Shown one piece after another: positions 26,057 to 33,792 of a DNA stretch of 64,000 nucleotides. Where the stretch lies: the NCBI GenBank assembly GCA_002395835.1, contig DGVD01000020.1:10724-74723 (forward strand), given 5' to 3'. A program made the position numbers and the translations under genes. How positions within the stretch are numbered: the first letter of the stretch is position 1; the number at the start of each line of letters is the position of its first letter. Under the pieces are notes generated by a model, which searched no databases, was not told the origin of the DNA, and saw only the letters and a program-made list of their open reading frames with translations. The stretch comes from Bacteroidales bacterium UBA4293 (lineage in GTDB: Bacteria; Bacteroidota; Bacteroidia; Bacteroidales; Bacteroidaceae).

Positions 26057-27400
26057 ATGTCTACCACACTCATTCAGCATGCAACTCTCATCAACGAAGG
26101 GAAACGATTCCAAGCATCCGTCCTTATCTCCAATGGAAAGATAGCCCGTATCCTCCCTGAGCCAGAAACTTGCACTGCCGATGAGATGATAGATGCCACA
26201 GGGCTTTATTTGCTTCCTGGTGTTATAGATGACCATGTTCATTTCCGTGACCCAGGCCTCACCCATAAAGCCGATGTTGCTTCTGAAAGTCGTGCTGCTG
26301 CAGCTGGAGGTGTGACAAGCTACTTTGACATGCCTAACACCAATCCTCAGACTACCACTATAGAGGCATTGGATGCCAAGTTTGAGAATGCCGCTCAAAA
26401 GAGTCTGGTAAACTACAGTTTCTTCTTCGGTGCCACAAATAAGAATGCCAGCATGCTTTCTTCCTTAAAGGACCGGAAGGACATTCCTGGTGTGAAGCTT
26501 TTCATGGGTTCATCTACAGGGAACATGCTGGTAGATCGGAAGGATTCCCTTTTACAAGTGTTCCAGAATACGCCAAAGGATATGGTAATCATGGCTCATT
26601 GCGAGGATACTCCTACCATTAGCCAAAACGCGGAACGCATAAAGAAACTTTATGGTGATGACCCTGAAGTCATCCATCACCCTGAAATTCGCGATGTGGA
26701 AGCTTGCTATAAATCAACCTCTTTAGCCATCCAAATCGCTCAAGAAACAGGTTCTAGACTCCACGTGGCCCATCTCACTACCGCTAAAGAATTAGATTTA
26801 TTCCAGGCTGTTCCCTATAGCAAGGACAAGAAAATAACGGCAGAAGCTTGCATTGCCCACCTTTATTTCACTGATGAAGACTATAAAGTTCTGGGGACTC
26901 GCATCAAGTGTAACCCTTCTATAAAAACAGCAAAAGACAGAGACGCCCTTCGCAAAGGATTGACTGATGGAAGAATAGATGTGATAGGAACAGACCATGC
27001 GCCTCATTTGCTTTCAGAGAAACAAGGTGGTTGTCTAAAAGCAGCTTCGGGCATGCCTATGGTTCAGTTCTCTTTGGTAGCTATGTTGGAACTGACACGT
27101 AAGGGAGTACTCACCGTAGAACAAATGGTAAACTTGATGTGTCACCGCCCTGCTGAGCTCTTCTGCATACATAACAGAGGATTCATCCGAGAAGGATACC
27201 AAGCCGATTTGGTATTAGTGAATCCAAATGCCGAATGGACAGTCAAGGAATCTGATATTCTCAGCAAATGTGGATGGAGTCCCATGGAAGGACAATCTTT
27301 CCATCACCAAATAGAGTATACGTTCTGCAATGGGAATAAAGTCTATCAGCAAGGAACCGTAATCGACTCTTCAGTAGGCCAACCACTTGAATTTCGCTAA
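26057..27400 (+). CDS. pyrC: dihydroorotase
   Basis: 447 residues, type I (CAD/allantoinase-like) dihydroorotase. Zinc ligands are visible in DDHVHFRDPG near residues 58-67, in MAHCED, in LHVAHLTT and in GTDHAPH. It cyclises carbamoyl aspartate to dihydroorotate, the step before PyrD/PyrK, which lie elsewhere in this window. It sits 5 nt after the mannosyltransferase gene and 9 nt before the next one. Confidence 0.94.
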   Translation: MSTTLIQHATLINEGKRFQASVLISNGKIARILPEPETCTADEMIDATGLYLLPGVIDDHVHFRDPGLTHKADVASESRAAAAGGVTSYFDMPNTNPQTTTIEALDAKFENAAQKSLVNYSFFFGATNKNASMLSSLKDRKDIPGVKLFMGSSTGNMLVDRKDSLLQVFQNTPKDMVIMAHCEDTPTISQNAERIKKLYGDDPEVIHHPEIRDVEACYKSTSLAIQIAQETGSRLHVAHLTTAKELDLFQAVPYSKDKKITAEACIAHLYFTDEDYKVLGTRIKCNPSIKTAKDRDALRKGLTDGRIDVIGTDHAPHLLSEKQGGCLKAASGMPMVQFSLVAMLELTRKGVLTVEQMVNLMCHRPAELFCIHNRGFIREGYQADLVLVNPNAEWTVKESDILSKCGWSPMEGQSFHHQIEYTFCNGNKVYQQGTVIDSSVGQPLEFR

Positions 27401-27409
27401 ACAGGATAT

Positions 27410-28312
27410 ATGCAACTAGGATTACACCGCAGACATTACCGGATTAGGGAAGTGGCTCCATACATCAATTGGATTTACTTTTATCATGCATGGGGCTTCC
27501 CACCTAAGTTTGCTGCAGTAGAAATCTTTAGTCATTGTTACAGTTGCATGACAAACTGGGTTCATTCTTTTCCCCAGGAAGAGCAGCCCAAAGCCAAAGA
27601 GGCCCTGAATCTTTGGGAAGAAGCCAAGCAGTTACTATTTTTCTTGGACAAGAAGTATGAAACCCGAGGTAATGTACGTCTCACTGAATGTAATAGCCAA
27701 ACCAATGACATTTTGCTGAATCTCGACGGTGAATGTTGTACCCTGCCCTTGCTTAGGCAGCAGAGTGGAGATGCACCCTTGCTCTGCCTCTCCGACTTTA
27801 TTCGTCCTATAGAACAGAAAATCCCAGATACCATAGGACTTTTCTGCACTACGATTGATGCTGAGGTAGAAACTCTATTTCCGAATGACGATTTCAAGCA
27901 CCTATTAGCACAAACATTAGCAGACCGTTTGGCTGAAGCCACTGCAGAGAAATTGCATGAAGAAGTACGTAAATACCTTTGGGCTTATTCACCAGATGAG
28001 CGACTGACTATTGCCCAAATGAACCATGAGGAATTTCAAGGAATCCGTCCAGCCATTGGCTATCCATCCTTACCCGATATCAGCATAAACCGTCTAATAT
28101 TGCCTTTATTAGACTATCAGCAAATCGGAATTTCACTTACGGGGAATGCCATGATGAAACCTCATGCATCGGTTAGTGGACTTATGATTTCCCATCCTCA
28201 AAGCCATTATTTCAGTATTGGAAAAATTGGAGAAGATCAGTTGGCCGACTATGCATCTCGCAGAGGCATGAGTGTAGATGAAATAAAACCTTTCTTATTG
28301 TCGAACCTTTAA
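27410..28312 (+). CDS. stand-alone MetH reactivation (activation)-domain protein
   Basis: 300 residues. The C-terminal part carries the AdoMet-site signature of the MetH activation domain: GIRPAIGYPSLPD, then SVSGLMISHPQSHYFSIGKIGEDQLADYASRR. The N-terminal 100 residues do not match MetH and contain several Cys/His (FSHCYSCMTNW). No B12-binding or homocysteine domain is present, so it may reactivate a split methionine synthase encoded elsewhere or serve another corrinoid enzyme. It lies inside the pyrC-plsC operon. Confidence 0.85.
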   Translation: MQLGLHRRHYRIREVAPYINWIYFYHAWGFPPKFAAVEIFSHCYSCMTNWVHSFPQEEQPKAKEALNLWEEAKQLLFFLDKKYETRGNVRLTECNSQTNDILLNLDGECCTLPLLRQQSGDAPLLCLSDFIRPIEQKIPDTIGLFCTTIDAEVETLFPNDDFKHLLAQTLADRLAEATAEKLHEEVRKYLWAYSPDERLTIAQMNHEEFQGIRPAIGYPSLPDISINRLILPLLDYQQIGISLTGNAMMKPHASVSGLMISHPQSHYFSIGKIGEDQLADYASRRGMSVDEIKPFLLSNL

Positions 28313-28322
28313 AATTCAAAAT

Positions 28323-29060
28323 ATGAGACTACTCTACTGTTTATATCAGCTCTTTATCGCAGCACCTCTACTCATTCTGGCTACCATATTAGCAGCTCTC
28401 TTTACCATGGTCGGAACCAGTATAGGCAATGCGCATTTCTGGGGCTATTATCCAGGTAGATGGTGGTCTAAGTTCTTCTGCTGGATTCTATTGCTCCCCG
28501 TGCAAGTAAAAGGAAGAGAGAATGTCGACAATCATACTTCTTACGTGTTTGTAGCAAATCATCAAGGGATATTCGACGTATTTCTCATCTATGGCTACCT
28601 AGGTAGAAACTTTAAATGGATGATGAAGAGGAGCTTGCGTAAACTCCCTCTAGTAGGAAAAGCATGCGAATCTGCCAAACATATTTTTGTAGATAATTCA
28701 TCACCAAGCAAAACTGCCAAGACTATTTCCAATGCCCGTGAAACCCTAAAAGATGGAACCTCTCTGGTGGTTTTCCCTGAAGGAAGAAGAACTGAAACCG
28801 GGAAGATGGGGCCTTTCAAGAAAGGAGCATTTCAGTTGGCAGAAGAGCTGCAACTACCCATCGTTCCCATGACTATAGATGGCAGTTGGGAGGTTCTTCC
28901 ACGTACCAAAGGTTTCAATTTCGTATCTTGGCACCCACTTATCCTAACCATACATAAACCAATCCTCCCAACCCGTAAAGGTCAGGAGGATGTTAAAAAT
29001 ATCATGCAGCAGTCTCGTGAAGCCATTAACAGTGCGCTCCCTACTGCCCTCAAAGATTAG
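28323..29060 (+). CDS. plsC: 1-acyl-sn-glycerol-3-phosphate acyltransferase
   Basis: 245 residues. An N-terminal membrane helix (residues ~5-30) precedes the acyltransferase motif NHQGIFD (HX4D) and the glycerophosphate-binding motif VFPEGRRT; later VPMTIDGSWEV. It makes phosphatidic acid at the inner membrane. Last gene of the mannosyltransferase-pyrC operon, ending 2 nt before the convergent DUF4369 gene. Confidence 0.93.
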   Translation: MRLLYCLYQLFIAAPLLILATILAALFTMVGTSIGNAHFWGYYPGRWWSKFFCWILLLPVQVKGRENVDNHTSYVFVANHQGIFDVFLIYGYLGRNFKWMMKRSLRKLPLVGKACESAKHIFVDNSSPSKTAKTISNARETLKDGTSLVVFPEGRRTETGKMGPFKKGAFQLAEELQLPIVPMTIDGSWEVLPRTKGFNFVSWHPLILTIHKPILPTRKGQEDVKNIMQQSREAINSALPTALKD

Positions 29061-29062
29061 CT

Positions 29063-29758
29063 TTATTTCCCGTATATATTACGATGGTTCTGCTCGGCAG
29101 TCTGCATGAATGCCTTCACATACGAGTCATTCTTGAATTTGTCTGAAGCCTTGCTCATAATATCCTCAATCTGAGGTGTTATCATTGGAGCCTGACCACC
29201 TTGTGTATGAATCATGAAGACACCCACACTTAAAATGTTGTCAAAATTCTGAGTGATATATTCCATCACCAACTTGTCATAATCGGAAGTGATCTTCTGC
29301 ATCGTATTGGTCAAGGTCATATTTATCTCATATTCATCCTTGCCATCCATAATCATACGACTTTCCTGACGAGGAAGATCTGATAATTGCTGCTCCAACT
29401 CTGCTTTTTTATGAAGGAACTGATAAAGTTTGTCATTAGCTTCCGTTCCAGACACCTTGTAGACAGTATCATTAATGCATACCTGCAAAGGAACAGCCTC
29501 TAAAACCAAAGGCATTATAGGAGTAGTATCAAGGAAAAGTTCTGCCATACAGACCGTATCGCACCTACCCGACATAGAAAAGTTTCCGTGAATAATCTCA
29601 CAAGAGTCTATACTGTTCATGCCATCCACACTCACAGTTTTCAAGAACACCATTTTACCCTCTAAATCTGAGCTGGAAGTCTTACCATCTATGGAATACT
29701 GACTGGCACAAGAGCAAAACACCAATGCTGCCAGTAAAGTATGAATAATCCTCTTCAT
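29063..29758 (-). CDS. DUF4369 domain lipoprotein
   Basis: 231 residues. A lipoprotein signal peptide ends at a Cys in the lipobox region VFCSCAS. A beta-rich DUF4369 domain follows (GKMVFLKTVS, DSCEIIHGNFSMSGRCDT). In Bacteroidota this domain often precedes a thioredoxin-like domain; here the thioredoxin part is absent and the C-terminus is helical. Envelope location is likely; function unknown. Confidence 0.8.
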   Translation of the reverse strand: MKRIIHTLLAALVFCSCASQYSIDGKTSSSDLEGKMVFLKTVSVDGMNSIDSCEIIHGNFSMSGRCDTVCMAELFLDTTPIMPLVLEAVPLQVCINDTVYKVSGTEANDKLYQFLHKKAELEQQLSDLPRQESRMIMDGKDEYEINMTLTNTMQKITSDYDKLVMEYITQNFDNILSVGVFMIHTQGGQAPMITPQIEDIMSKASDKFKNDSYVKAFMQTAEQNHRNIYGK

Positions 29759-29791
29759 TTAAGTTATTAGCTTTGTAATCTTTCTATAAAG

Positions 29792-29799
29792 CAAAAGTA
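29792..29799 (-). promoter_or_regulatory. -7 promoter box for the DUF4369 gene
   Basis: TACTTTTG on the minus strand, 33 nt upstream of the start at 29758. Confidence 0.5.
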
Positions 29800-29892
29800 C
29801 AACGTATTTTCCATGCGAAGGGCATGGTTTTAGCTTTATTAAAAAATTATGTCATATTTTAGGGATAATTTGACCTTTTTTGCCAAAGAGTG

Positions 29893-31725
29893 TTAAATAA
29901 CCCTCATGCCCAGTTCGTTCTTTAATTTCAGTAAAGCTGGATTTCTTTCACACATAGCCTCAAAACGTTCATGAGACGACATATATTTACGGGCCTCTTT
30001 TTCCGATGCCACACGGATTCTCATACATAGACGGGCATTGCCTATTCCCTCACGCATGTGCTTTTCTATACGAGGTTTTACCATCTTCATATCACGTTCC
30101 ACCTGCTTGTTTCCTACCACTATTTCAAATGTCTCTGCATCCACCAAGACGGGATGCATCAGTTCCATACGGCCACGGGTTGCCGCTTCTTCTTGAGGTA
30201 GGGACTGGAGAAATTCCATCCAATAGAAACGGATATTTTCTTCAGTGGCAGGATTATTCATTTTCTGCAGACGCTCAGCTGCAGCATTAGCCGCTTGCTG
30301 TTCCTTGCTGATTTCAGGCTCTGGCTTATTAGCATTGCCACTCAATGCTTCTCGAATGGAAAAACCTCCGGTCTTCCCACCTTTCAATGTCAACTTCATT
30401 TTTGTAGGGCCTGAAGCACGAGCCAAAAGTTGTTGGATACCTGATTCTGGATGTAAATCCACAGCAGGATCATCGGAATTAGCAGCAGGAGATGTTGTCT
30501 GAGACGACGTCTCTTCCTTCTGTATGTTTGTTGCTACGTTATTTTGTTTCTTAACTGCAGTAGAAGGTTGCTGATCAAATATGGGTTTTAAAATCTTCGT
30601 GGGCCGAAGCCCACCAACAGGCTCGTCACTGGCTTGGGTCAACTGCGCACACTGTATCAAAGTTAATTCTACCAAAAGGCGCTTATTCTTGCTGGCTTTA
30701 TAGCTCAAATCACAGTCATTGCACAGTTTCATTGCCTGATAAAGAAATGATTGTGTGCATCGGGCAGCTTGCTCCTGATAACGTTTCTTCACAGAATCTC
30801 CCACCTCCAGCAAAGGAAGGGTCACAGGATCACGGCTTACCATCAAATCACGCAGATGCTTGGCTAACCCTGTAATAAAATGATCTCCTTGGAATCCCTT
30901 ATTTAAGATATCATTGAAAAGAAGCATCAGCTCTGACACCTTATTCTCTAAGAACCCGTCCACTACCTTGAAATAATATTCATAATCTAATACATTCAGA
31001 TTTTGAATAACCTTATCATAAGTAAGATGACCGGCTGTAAAACTAACCACCTGGTCAAAGATGGAAAGGGCATCGCGCATACCTCCATCCGCTTTCTGGG
31101 CTATCACATTCAAGGCCTCTGGTTCTGCCTCAACATTCTCTTTCCGGGCTATATCCTCCAAGTGCTGGACAATATCAGATACGGACATACGATTAAAATC
31201 GTAAATCTGACAACGGGAAAGGATGGTTGGTAAAATCTTATGTTTTTCAGTGGTAGCTAAAATGAAGATGGCATGCCTAGGAGGTTCCTCTAGGGTCTTC
31301 AGGAACGCATTGAATGCAGAGGCAGAAAGCATGTGTACCTCATCTATGATGAATACTTTGTACTTTCCTACCTGAGGCGGTATGCGTACTTCCTCTATCA
31401 GGCTACGAATATCATCCACCGAGTTGTTTGATGCAGCATCCAGTTCATGGATATTGAATGAACGTTGTTCATTGAACGCCTTACAAGATTCACATTCTTC
31501 ACAAGCATCACCATTCGGTTTTGGATTCAAACAGTTGATGGTTTTTGCGAAAATACGAGCACAAGTAGTCTTTCCTACTCCTCTGGGACCGCAGAACAGG
31601 TAGGCATGAGCCAATTTACCTGTATGGATAGCATTCTTCAGCGTGGTAGTTAGTGCCCCCTGACCTACGACTGAATTAAAAGTCGTAGGGCGATATTTTC
31701 TAGCAGAGACAATATATTCCTCCAT
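29893..31725 (-). CDS. dnaX: DNA polymerase III subunit gamma/tau
   Basis: 610 residues. AAA+ clamp-loader ATPase with Walker A GPRGVGKTT, a four-cysteine zinc module (CLNPKPNGDACEECESC), Walker B IIDEVHML and sensor 1 LATTE. A low-complexity Ser/Gln linker (~385-430) and a tau-like C-terminal domain follow. It forms the clamp loader with HolA. I saw no A-rich slippery heptamer that would indicate programmed frameshifting to make gamma. Confidence 0.95.
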   Translation of the reverse strand: MEEYIVSARKYRPTTFNSVVGQGALTTTLKNAIHTGKLAHAYLFCGPRGVGKTTCARIFAKTINCLNPKPNGDACEECESCKAFNEQRSFNIHELDAASNNSVDDIRSLIEEVRIPPQVGKYKVFIIDEVHMLSASAFNAFLKTLEEPPRHAIFILATTEKHKILPTILSRCQIYDFNRMSVSDIVQHLEDIARKENVEAEPEALNVIAQKADGGMRDALSIFDQVVSFTAGHLTYDKVIQNLNVLDYEYYFKVVDGFLENKVSELMLLFNDILNKGFQGDHFITGLAKHLRDLMVSRDPVTLPLLEVGDSVKKRYQEQAARCTQSFLYQAMKLCNDCDLSYKASKNKRLLVELTLIQCAQLTQASDEPVGGLRPTKILKPIFDQQPSTAVKKQNNVATNIQKEETSSQTTSPAANSDDPAVDLHPESGIQQLLARASGPTKMKLTLKGGKTGGFSIREALSGNANKPEPEISKEQQAANAAAERLQKMNNPATEENIRFYWMEFLQSLPQEEAATRGRMELMHPVLVDAETFEIVVGNKQVERDMKMVKPRIEKHMREGIGNARLCMRIRVASEKEARKYMSSHERFEAMCERNPALLKLKNELGMRVI

Positions 31726-31744
31726 AATTCAATATTTGTATGCG

Positions 31745-31752
31745 CAAAGTTA
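31745..31752 (-). promoter_or_regulatory. -7 promoter box for dnaX
   Basis: TAACTTTG on the minus strand, 19 nt upstream of the dnaX start. Confidence 0.55.
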
Positions 31753-31786
31753 TAAAAAAATTTTTTGTCAATCGAGGGTTTTGATT

Positions 31787-31794
31787 TATCTTTG
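31787..31794 (+). promoter_or_regulatory. -7 promoter box for the ftsB-like gene
   Basis: TATCTTTG, 17 nt before the ATG at 31812; divergent from the dnaX box. Confidence 0.6.
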
Positions 31795-31811
31795 CAACAA
31801 AAGAATTTAAT

Positions 31812-32108
31812 ATGTCTAAAATAAACCGAATATTGACTTTCTTCCGCATCTACCGTTACATTATTGTAGTGGGATTGGCAGTCATCTTTCTTGGCTTTGT
31901 AGGTGAGAACAGCTATCTGGCCCATTTGCAGCACCAGAGTACCATCAACGAGCTTAAGAGGGAAATTGCAAAGAACAGGGAGCAGTACAACAAGGATACT
32001 GAACAACTTAATGAGTTGTATAACAGTCTGGAAGCTATTCGTAGGGTAGCCCGTGAGCGCTACTTCATGAAAGCTGCAGATGAAGACATATTCATCATCG
32101 AAGAATAA
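31812..32108 (+). CDS. FtsB/DivIC-like septum formation initiator
   Basis: 98 residues, bitopic: a short cytoplasmic N-terminus, one transmembrane helix (~17-36), then a coiled coil (STINELKREIAKNREQYNKD) and the FtsB-type ending ARERYFMKAADEDIF. FtsB/DivIC partners with FtsL and FtsQ in the divisome. It is followed after 4 nt by a small membrane-protein gene. Confidence 0.85.
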   Translation: MSKINRILTFFRIYRYIIVVGLAVIFLGFVGENSYLAHLQHQSTINELKREIAKNREQYNKDTEQLNELYNSLEAIRRVARERYFMKAADEDIFIIEE

Positions 32109-32112
32109 TCAC

Positions 32113-32484
32113 ATGACAGAATTAAAAAAATGGCAGCTGGGACTGCTACAAGCCGGTGGCATTCTTATGGCTGTTTCACTTATTGCCCCTTTTTTTTACC
32201 CTTCTAGCATTTGGCCTTATCTGTTTCTATTGGGCACCCTTTTATTCGGATGTATCCAGATGCTCCAACGTTATAATGGGAAAAATGTGGTAATCCGCCG
32301 TCTCCGACGTATTCAGATCTTTAGCAACCTAGCTTTTATTCTTTCTGGATTGAGCATGGTTCTGCCTTTACATAATATTTACTATGGGCATCGAAACGAA
32401 TGGCTTATATTCTTCAGCATCGGTGCCATATTACAGTTGTATACTTCTTTCCGTATACCTACTGAACTGGAAAAAGAAAAATAA
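32113..32484 (+). CDS. small four-helix membrane protein, unknown function
   Basis: 123 residues from ATG 32113; a longer frame from 32080 would overlap the ftsB-like gene. Four hydrophobic helices (about 12-30, 34-53, 70-88, 95-112) separated by short basic loops (NGKNVVIRRLRR). It is 4 nt downstream of the ftsB-like gene, so it is co-transcribed with it. No known motif. Confidence 0.8.
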   Translation: MTELKKWQLGLLQAGGILMAVSLIAPFFYPSSIWPYLFLLGTLLFGCIQMLQRYNGKNVVIRRLRRIQIFSNLAFILSGLSMVLPLHNIYYGHRNEWLIFFSIGAILQLYTSFRIPTELEKEK

Positions 32485-32512
32485 AACCATGACTTTATTT
32501 CAAGTCATGGTT
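32485..32512 (-). terminator. intrinsic terminator overlapping the queF stop codon
   Basis: Perfect 10-bp stem (32485-32494 with 32503-32512), with the queF stop codon inside the 8-nt loop region. On the minus strand it is followed by a T-rich tract (TTATTTTTCTTTTT). Confidence 0.7.
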
Positions 32513-32959
32513 CATTAGCCTGTAGTTGGCCATTTCCTCATATTTCGTTCCTGGACGTCCATAATTGGCATACGGATATATGGATATGCCTCCTCTTGGA
32601 GTAAAGATTCCTGTCACCTCTATATACTTTGGATCCATAAGCTTTATCAGGTCTTTCATAATCTTGTTCACACAGTCTTCATGGAAATCTCCATGGTTTC
32701 TGAAACTGAACAGATAAAGCTTTAAGCTCTTGCTTTCCACCATCCGCTTATCAGGCAAATAACTGATGCGAATCTCTGCAAAGTCGGGCTGTCCGGTAAT
32801 AGGACACAAGGTTGTAAACTCTGGACAGTTGAAACGAACCCAGTAATCGTTCTCTGGGTGCATGTTTTCAAAGCTCTCCAATACTTCAGGGGCATAATCC
32901 TGACGATATTCAGACTTTTTTCCTAAGGACTTCAGTCCTTCTTTTTCTCTTTCCTTCAC
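32495..32959 (-). CDS. queF: NADPH-dependent 7-cyano-7-deazaguanine reductase
   Basis: 154 residues, unimodular (YkvM-type) QueF. The catalytic Cys52 and Asp59 lie in LCPITGQPDF, and the family NADPH-binding signature ESKSLKLYLFSFRNHG is present. It reduces preQ0 to preQ1 in queuosine synthesis. It starts 2 nt after the putative queuosine-precursor transporter, and the pair sits behind a preQ1-I-like riboswitch. Confidence 0.95.
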   Translation of the reverse strand: MKEREKEGLKSLGKKSEYRQDYAPEVLESFENMHPENDYWVRFNCPEFTTLCPITGQPDFAEIRISYLPDKRMVESKSLKLYLFSFRNHGDFHEDCVNKIMKDLIKLMDPKYIEVTGIFTPRGGISIYPYANYGRPGTKYEEMANYRLMNHDLK

Positions 32960-32961
32960 TA

Positions 32962-33648
32962 TTATAGATCTTTTAAATTCAAAATATTATATGATATGTC
33001 TTTGTCGTAGACATCGGTTCCTTCTATTTCTTTCACCTTCTTTACCACACGAATGGTCAAGGGTAAGGCTATGATTTCATACAGTGTCTTTGCTACCACT
33101 TGAATCACCATCAACTTTATTACTTCATTAAAAGGCATAAGGCCAGCAAAAGCCAATGGGAAAAAGATAAGCGAATCGGCTCCTTCACCCACTAAAGTGG
33201 AGACAACGGCACGCCAGGAAAAATGTTTTCCCTCCATGGCCAACTTCATTTTGCTCATGACATAGGCATTCAGAAATGAGCCTACCAGAAATGCCAAGAA
33301 ACTAGCTATAGTCACACGGGGTGCCAGGCTAAACACGAAATTAAAATGAGGCTCATTGGCACTCCAGTATGAAGTGGCAGGAAGTGCCACAGCCAAAAGT
33401 CCCATAAGTGCCACAAAGAAGTTCATCATGAACCCCATCCATATTATCAGACGGGCTTTCTTAAAACCCCAGACTTCGGCTATACAGTCATTTATAATAT
33501 AGGAAATGGGAAACACCAAGAAACCTGCAGTGAGGGAAACTGGTCCCAGTTGCACAACTTTTGTTTCCAGCATATTGGATGCCACCAGGCAAACACAAAA
33601 AAGTATCCCCATCAACATAAAGGATACAGAAACTTGTTTCTGATTCAT
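32962..33648 (-). CDS. queuosine precursor transporter (YhhQ family)
   Basis: 228 residues with about six membrane helices. Segments VASNMLETKVVQLGP, FPISYIINDCIAEVWGFKKAR and VSTLVGEGADSLIFFPLAF are typical of the YhhQ/QPTR family (PF02592), which imports preQ0/preQ1. Its pairing with queF and the preQ1-type leader directly upstream support import of a queuosine precursor. Start is ATG 33648, just 4 nt after the riboswitch pseudoknot. Confidence 0.9.
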   Translation of the reverse strand: MNQKQVSVSFMLMGILFCVCLVASNMLETKVVQLGPVSLTAGFLVFPISYIINDCIAEVWGFKKARLIIWMGFMMNFFVALMGLLAVALPATSYWSANEPHFNFVFSLAPRVTIASFLAFLVGSFLNAYVMSKMKLAMEGKHFSWRAVVSTLVGEGADSLIFFPLAFAGLMPFNEVIKLMVIQVVAKTLYEIIALPLTIRVVKKVKEIEGTDVYDKDISYNILNLKDL

Positions 33649-33652
33649 AGTT

Positions 33653-33682
33653 CTTGTTTTTTACGTGGTGTTCAAGCACACG
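33653..33682 (-). promoter_or_regulatory. preQ1-I-like riboswitch
   Basis: Read on the minus strand, the ~30-nt element has stem P1 CGTG (33682-33679) with CACG (3367-33664 region, i.e. 33667-33664). Loop TGCTTGAACAC (33678-33668) and tail TAAAAAACAAG (33663-33653) complete it. Loop CTTG pairs perfectly with tail CAAG to close the H-type pseudoknot. The loop and A-rich tail align closely with the B. subtilis queC aptamer (TTCTAGCTACAC / TAAAAAACTAA). The following ATG is 4 nt away, so ligand binding would plausibly block ribosome access. P1 is only four pairs, which lowers certainty. Confidence 0.75.
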
Positions 33683-33696
33683 GATTAAATCGGCTG

Positions 33697-33704
33697 CAAA
33701 GGTA
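33697..33704 (-). promoter_or_regulatory. -7 promoter box for the queuosine operon
   Basis: TACCTTTG on the minus strand, 14 nt upstream of the riboswitch P1; the whole leader would be about 45 nt. Confidence 0.6.
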
Positions 33705-33733
33705 AGGGTATTTTCCGAATTGCACAAGAAAAA

Positions 33734-33766
33734 CCGGCACAAGGGGGAAAAAACACCTTGTGCCGG
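33734..33766 (-). terminator. intrinsic terminator of the FadL-like gene
   Basis: Perfect 11-bp stem CCGGCACAAGG (33734-33744) with CCTTGTGCCGG (33756-33766), followed on the minus strand by TTTTTCTTG. Confidence 0.8.
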
Positions 33767-33792
33767 CTCTTATTCAATTTCTAGTTGAGTCC

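Noticed and set aside
29893..31725. Programmed frameshift in dnaX
   Set aside because: I looked for an A-rich slippery heptamer followed by a stem-loop near the end of the ATPase region and found none convincing.
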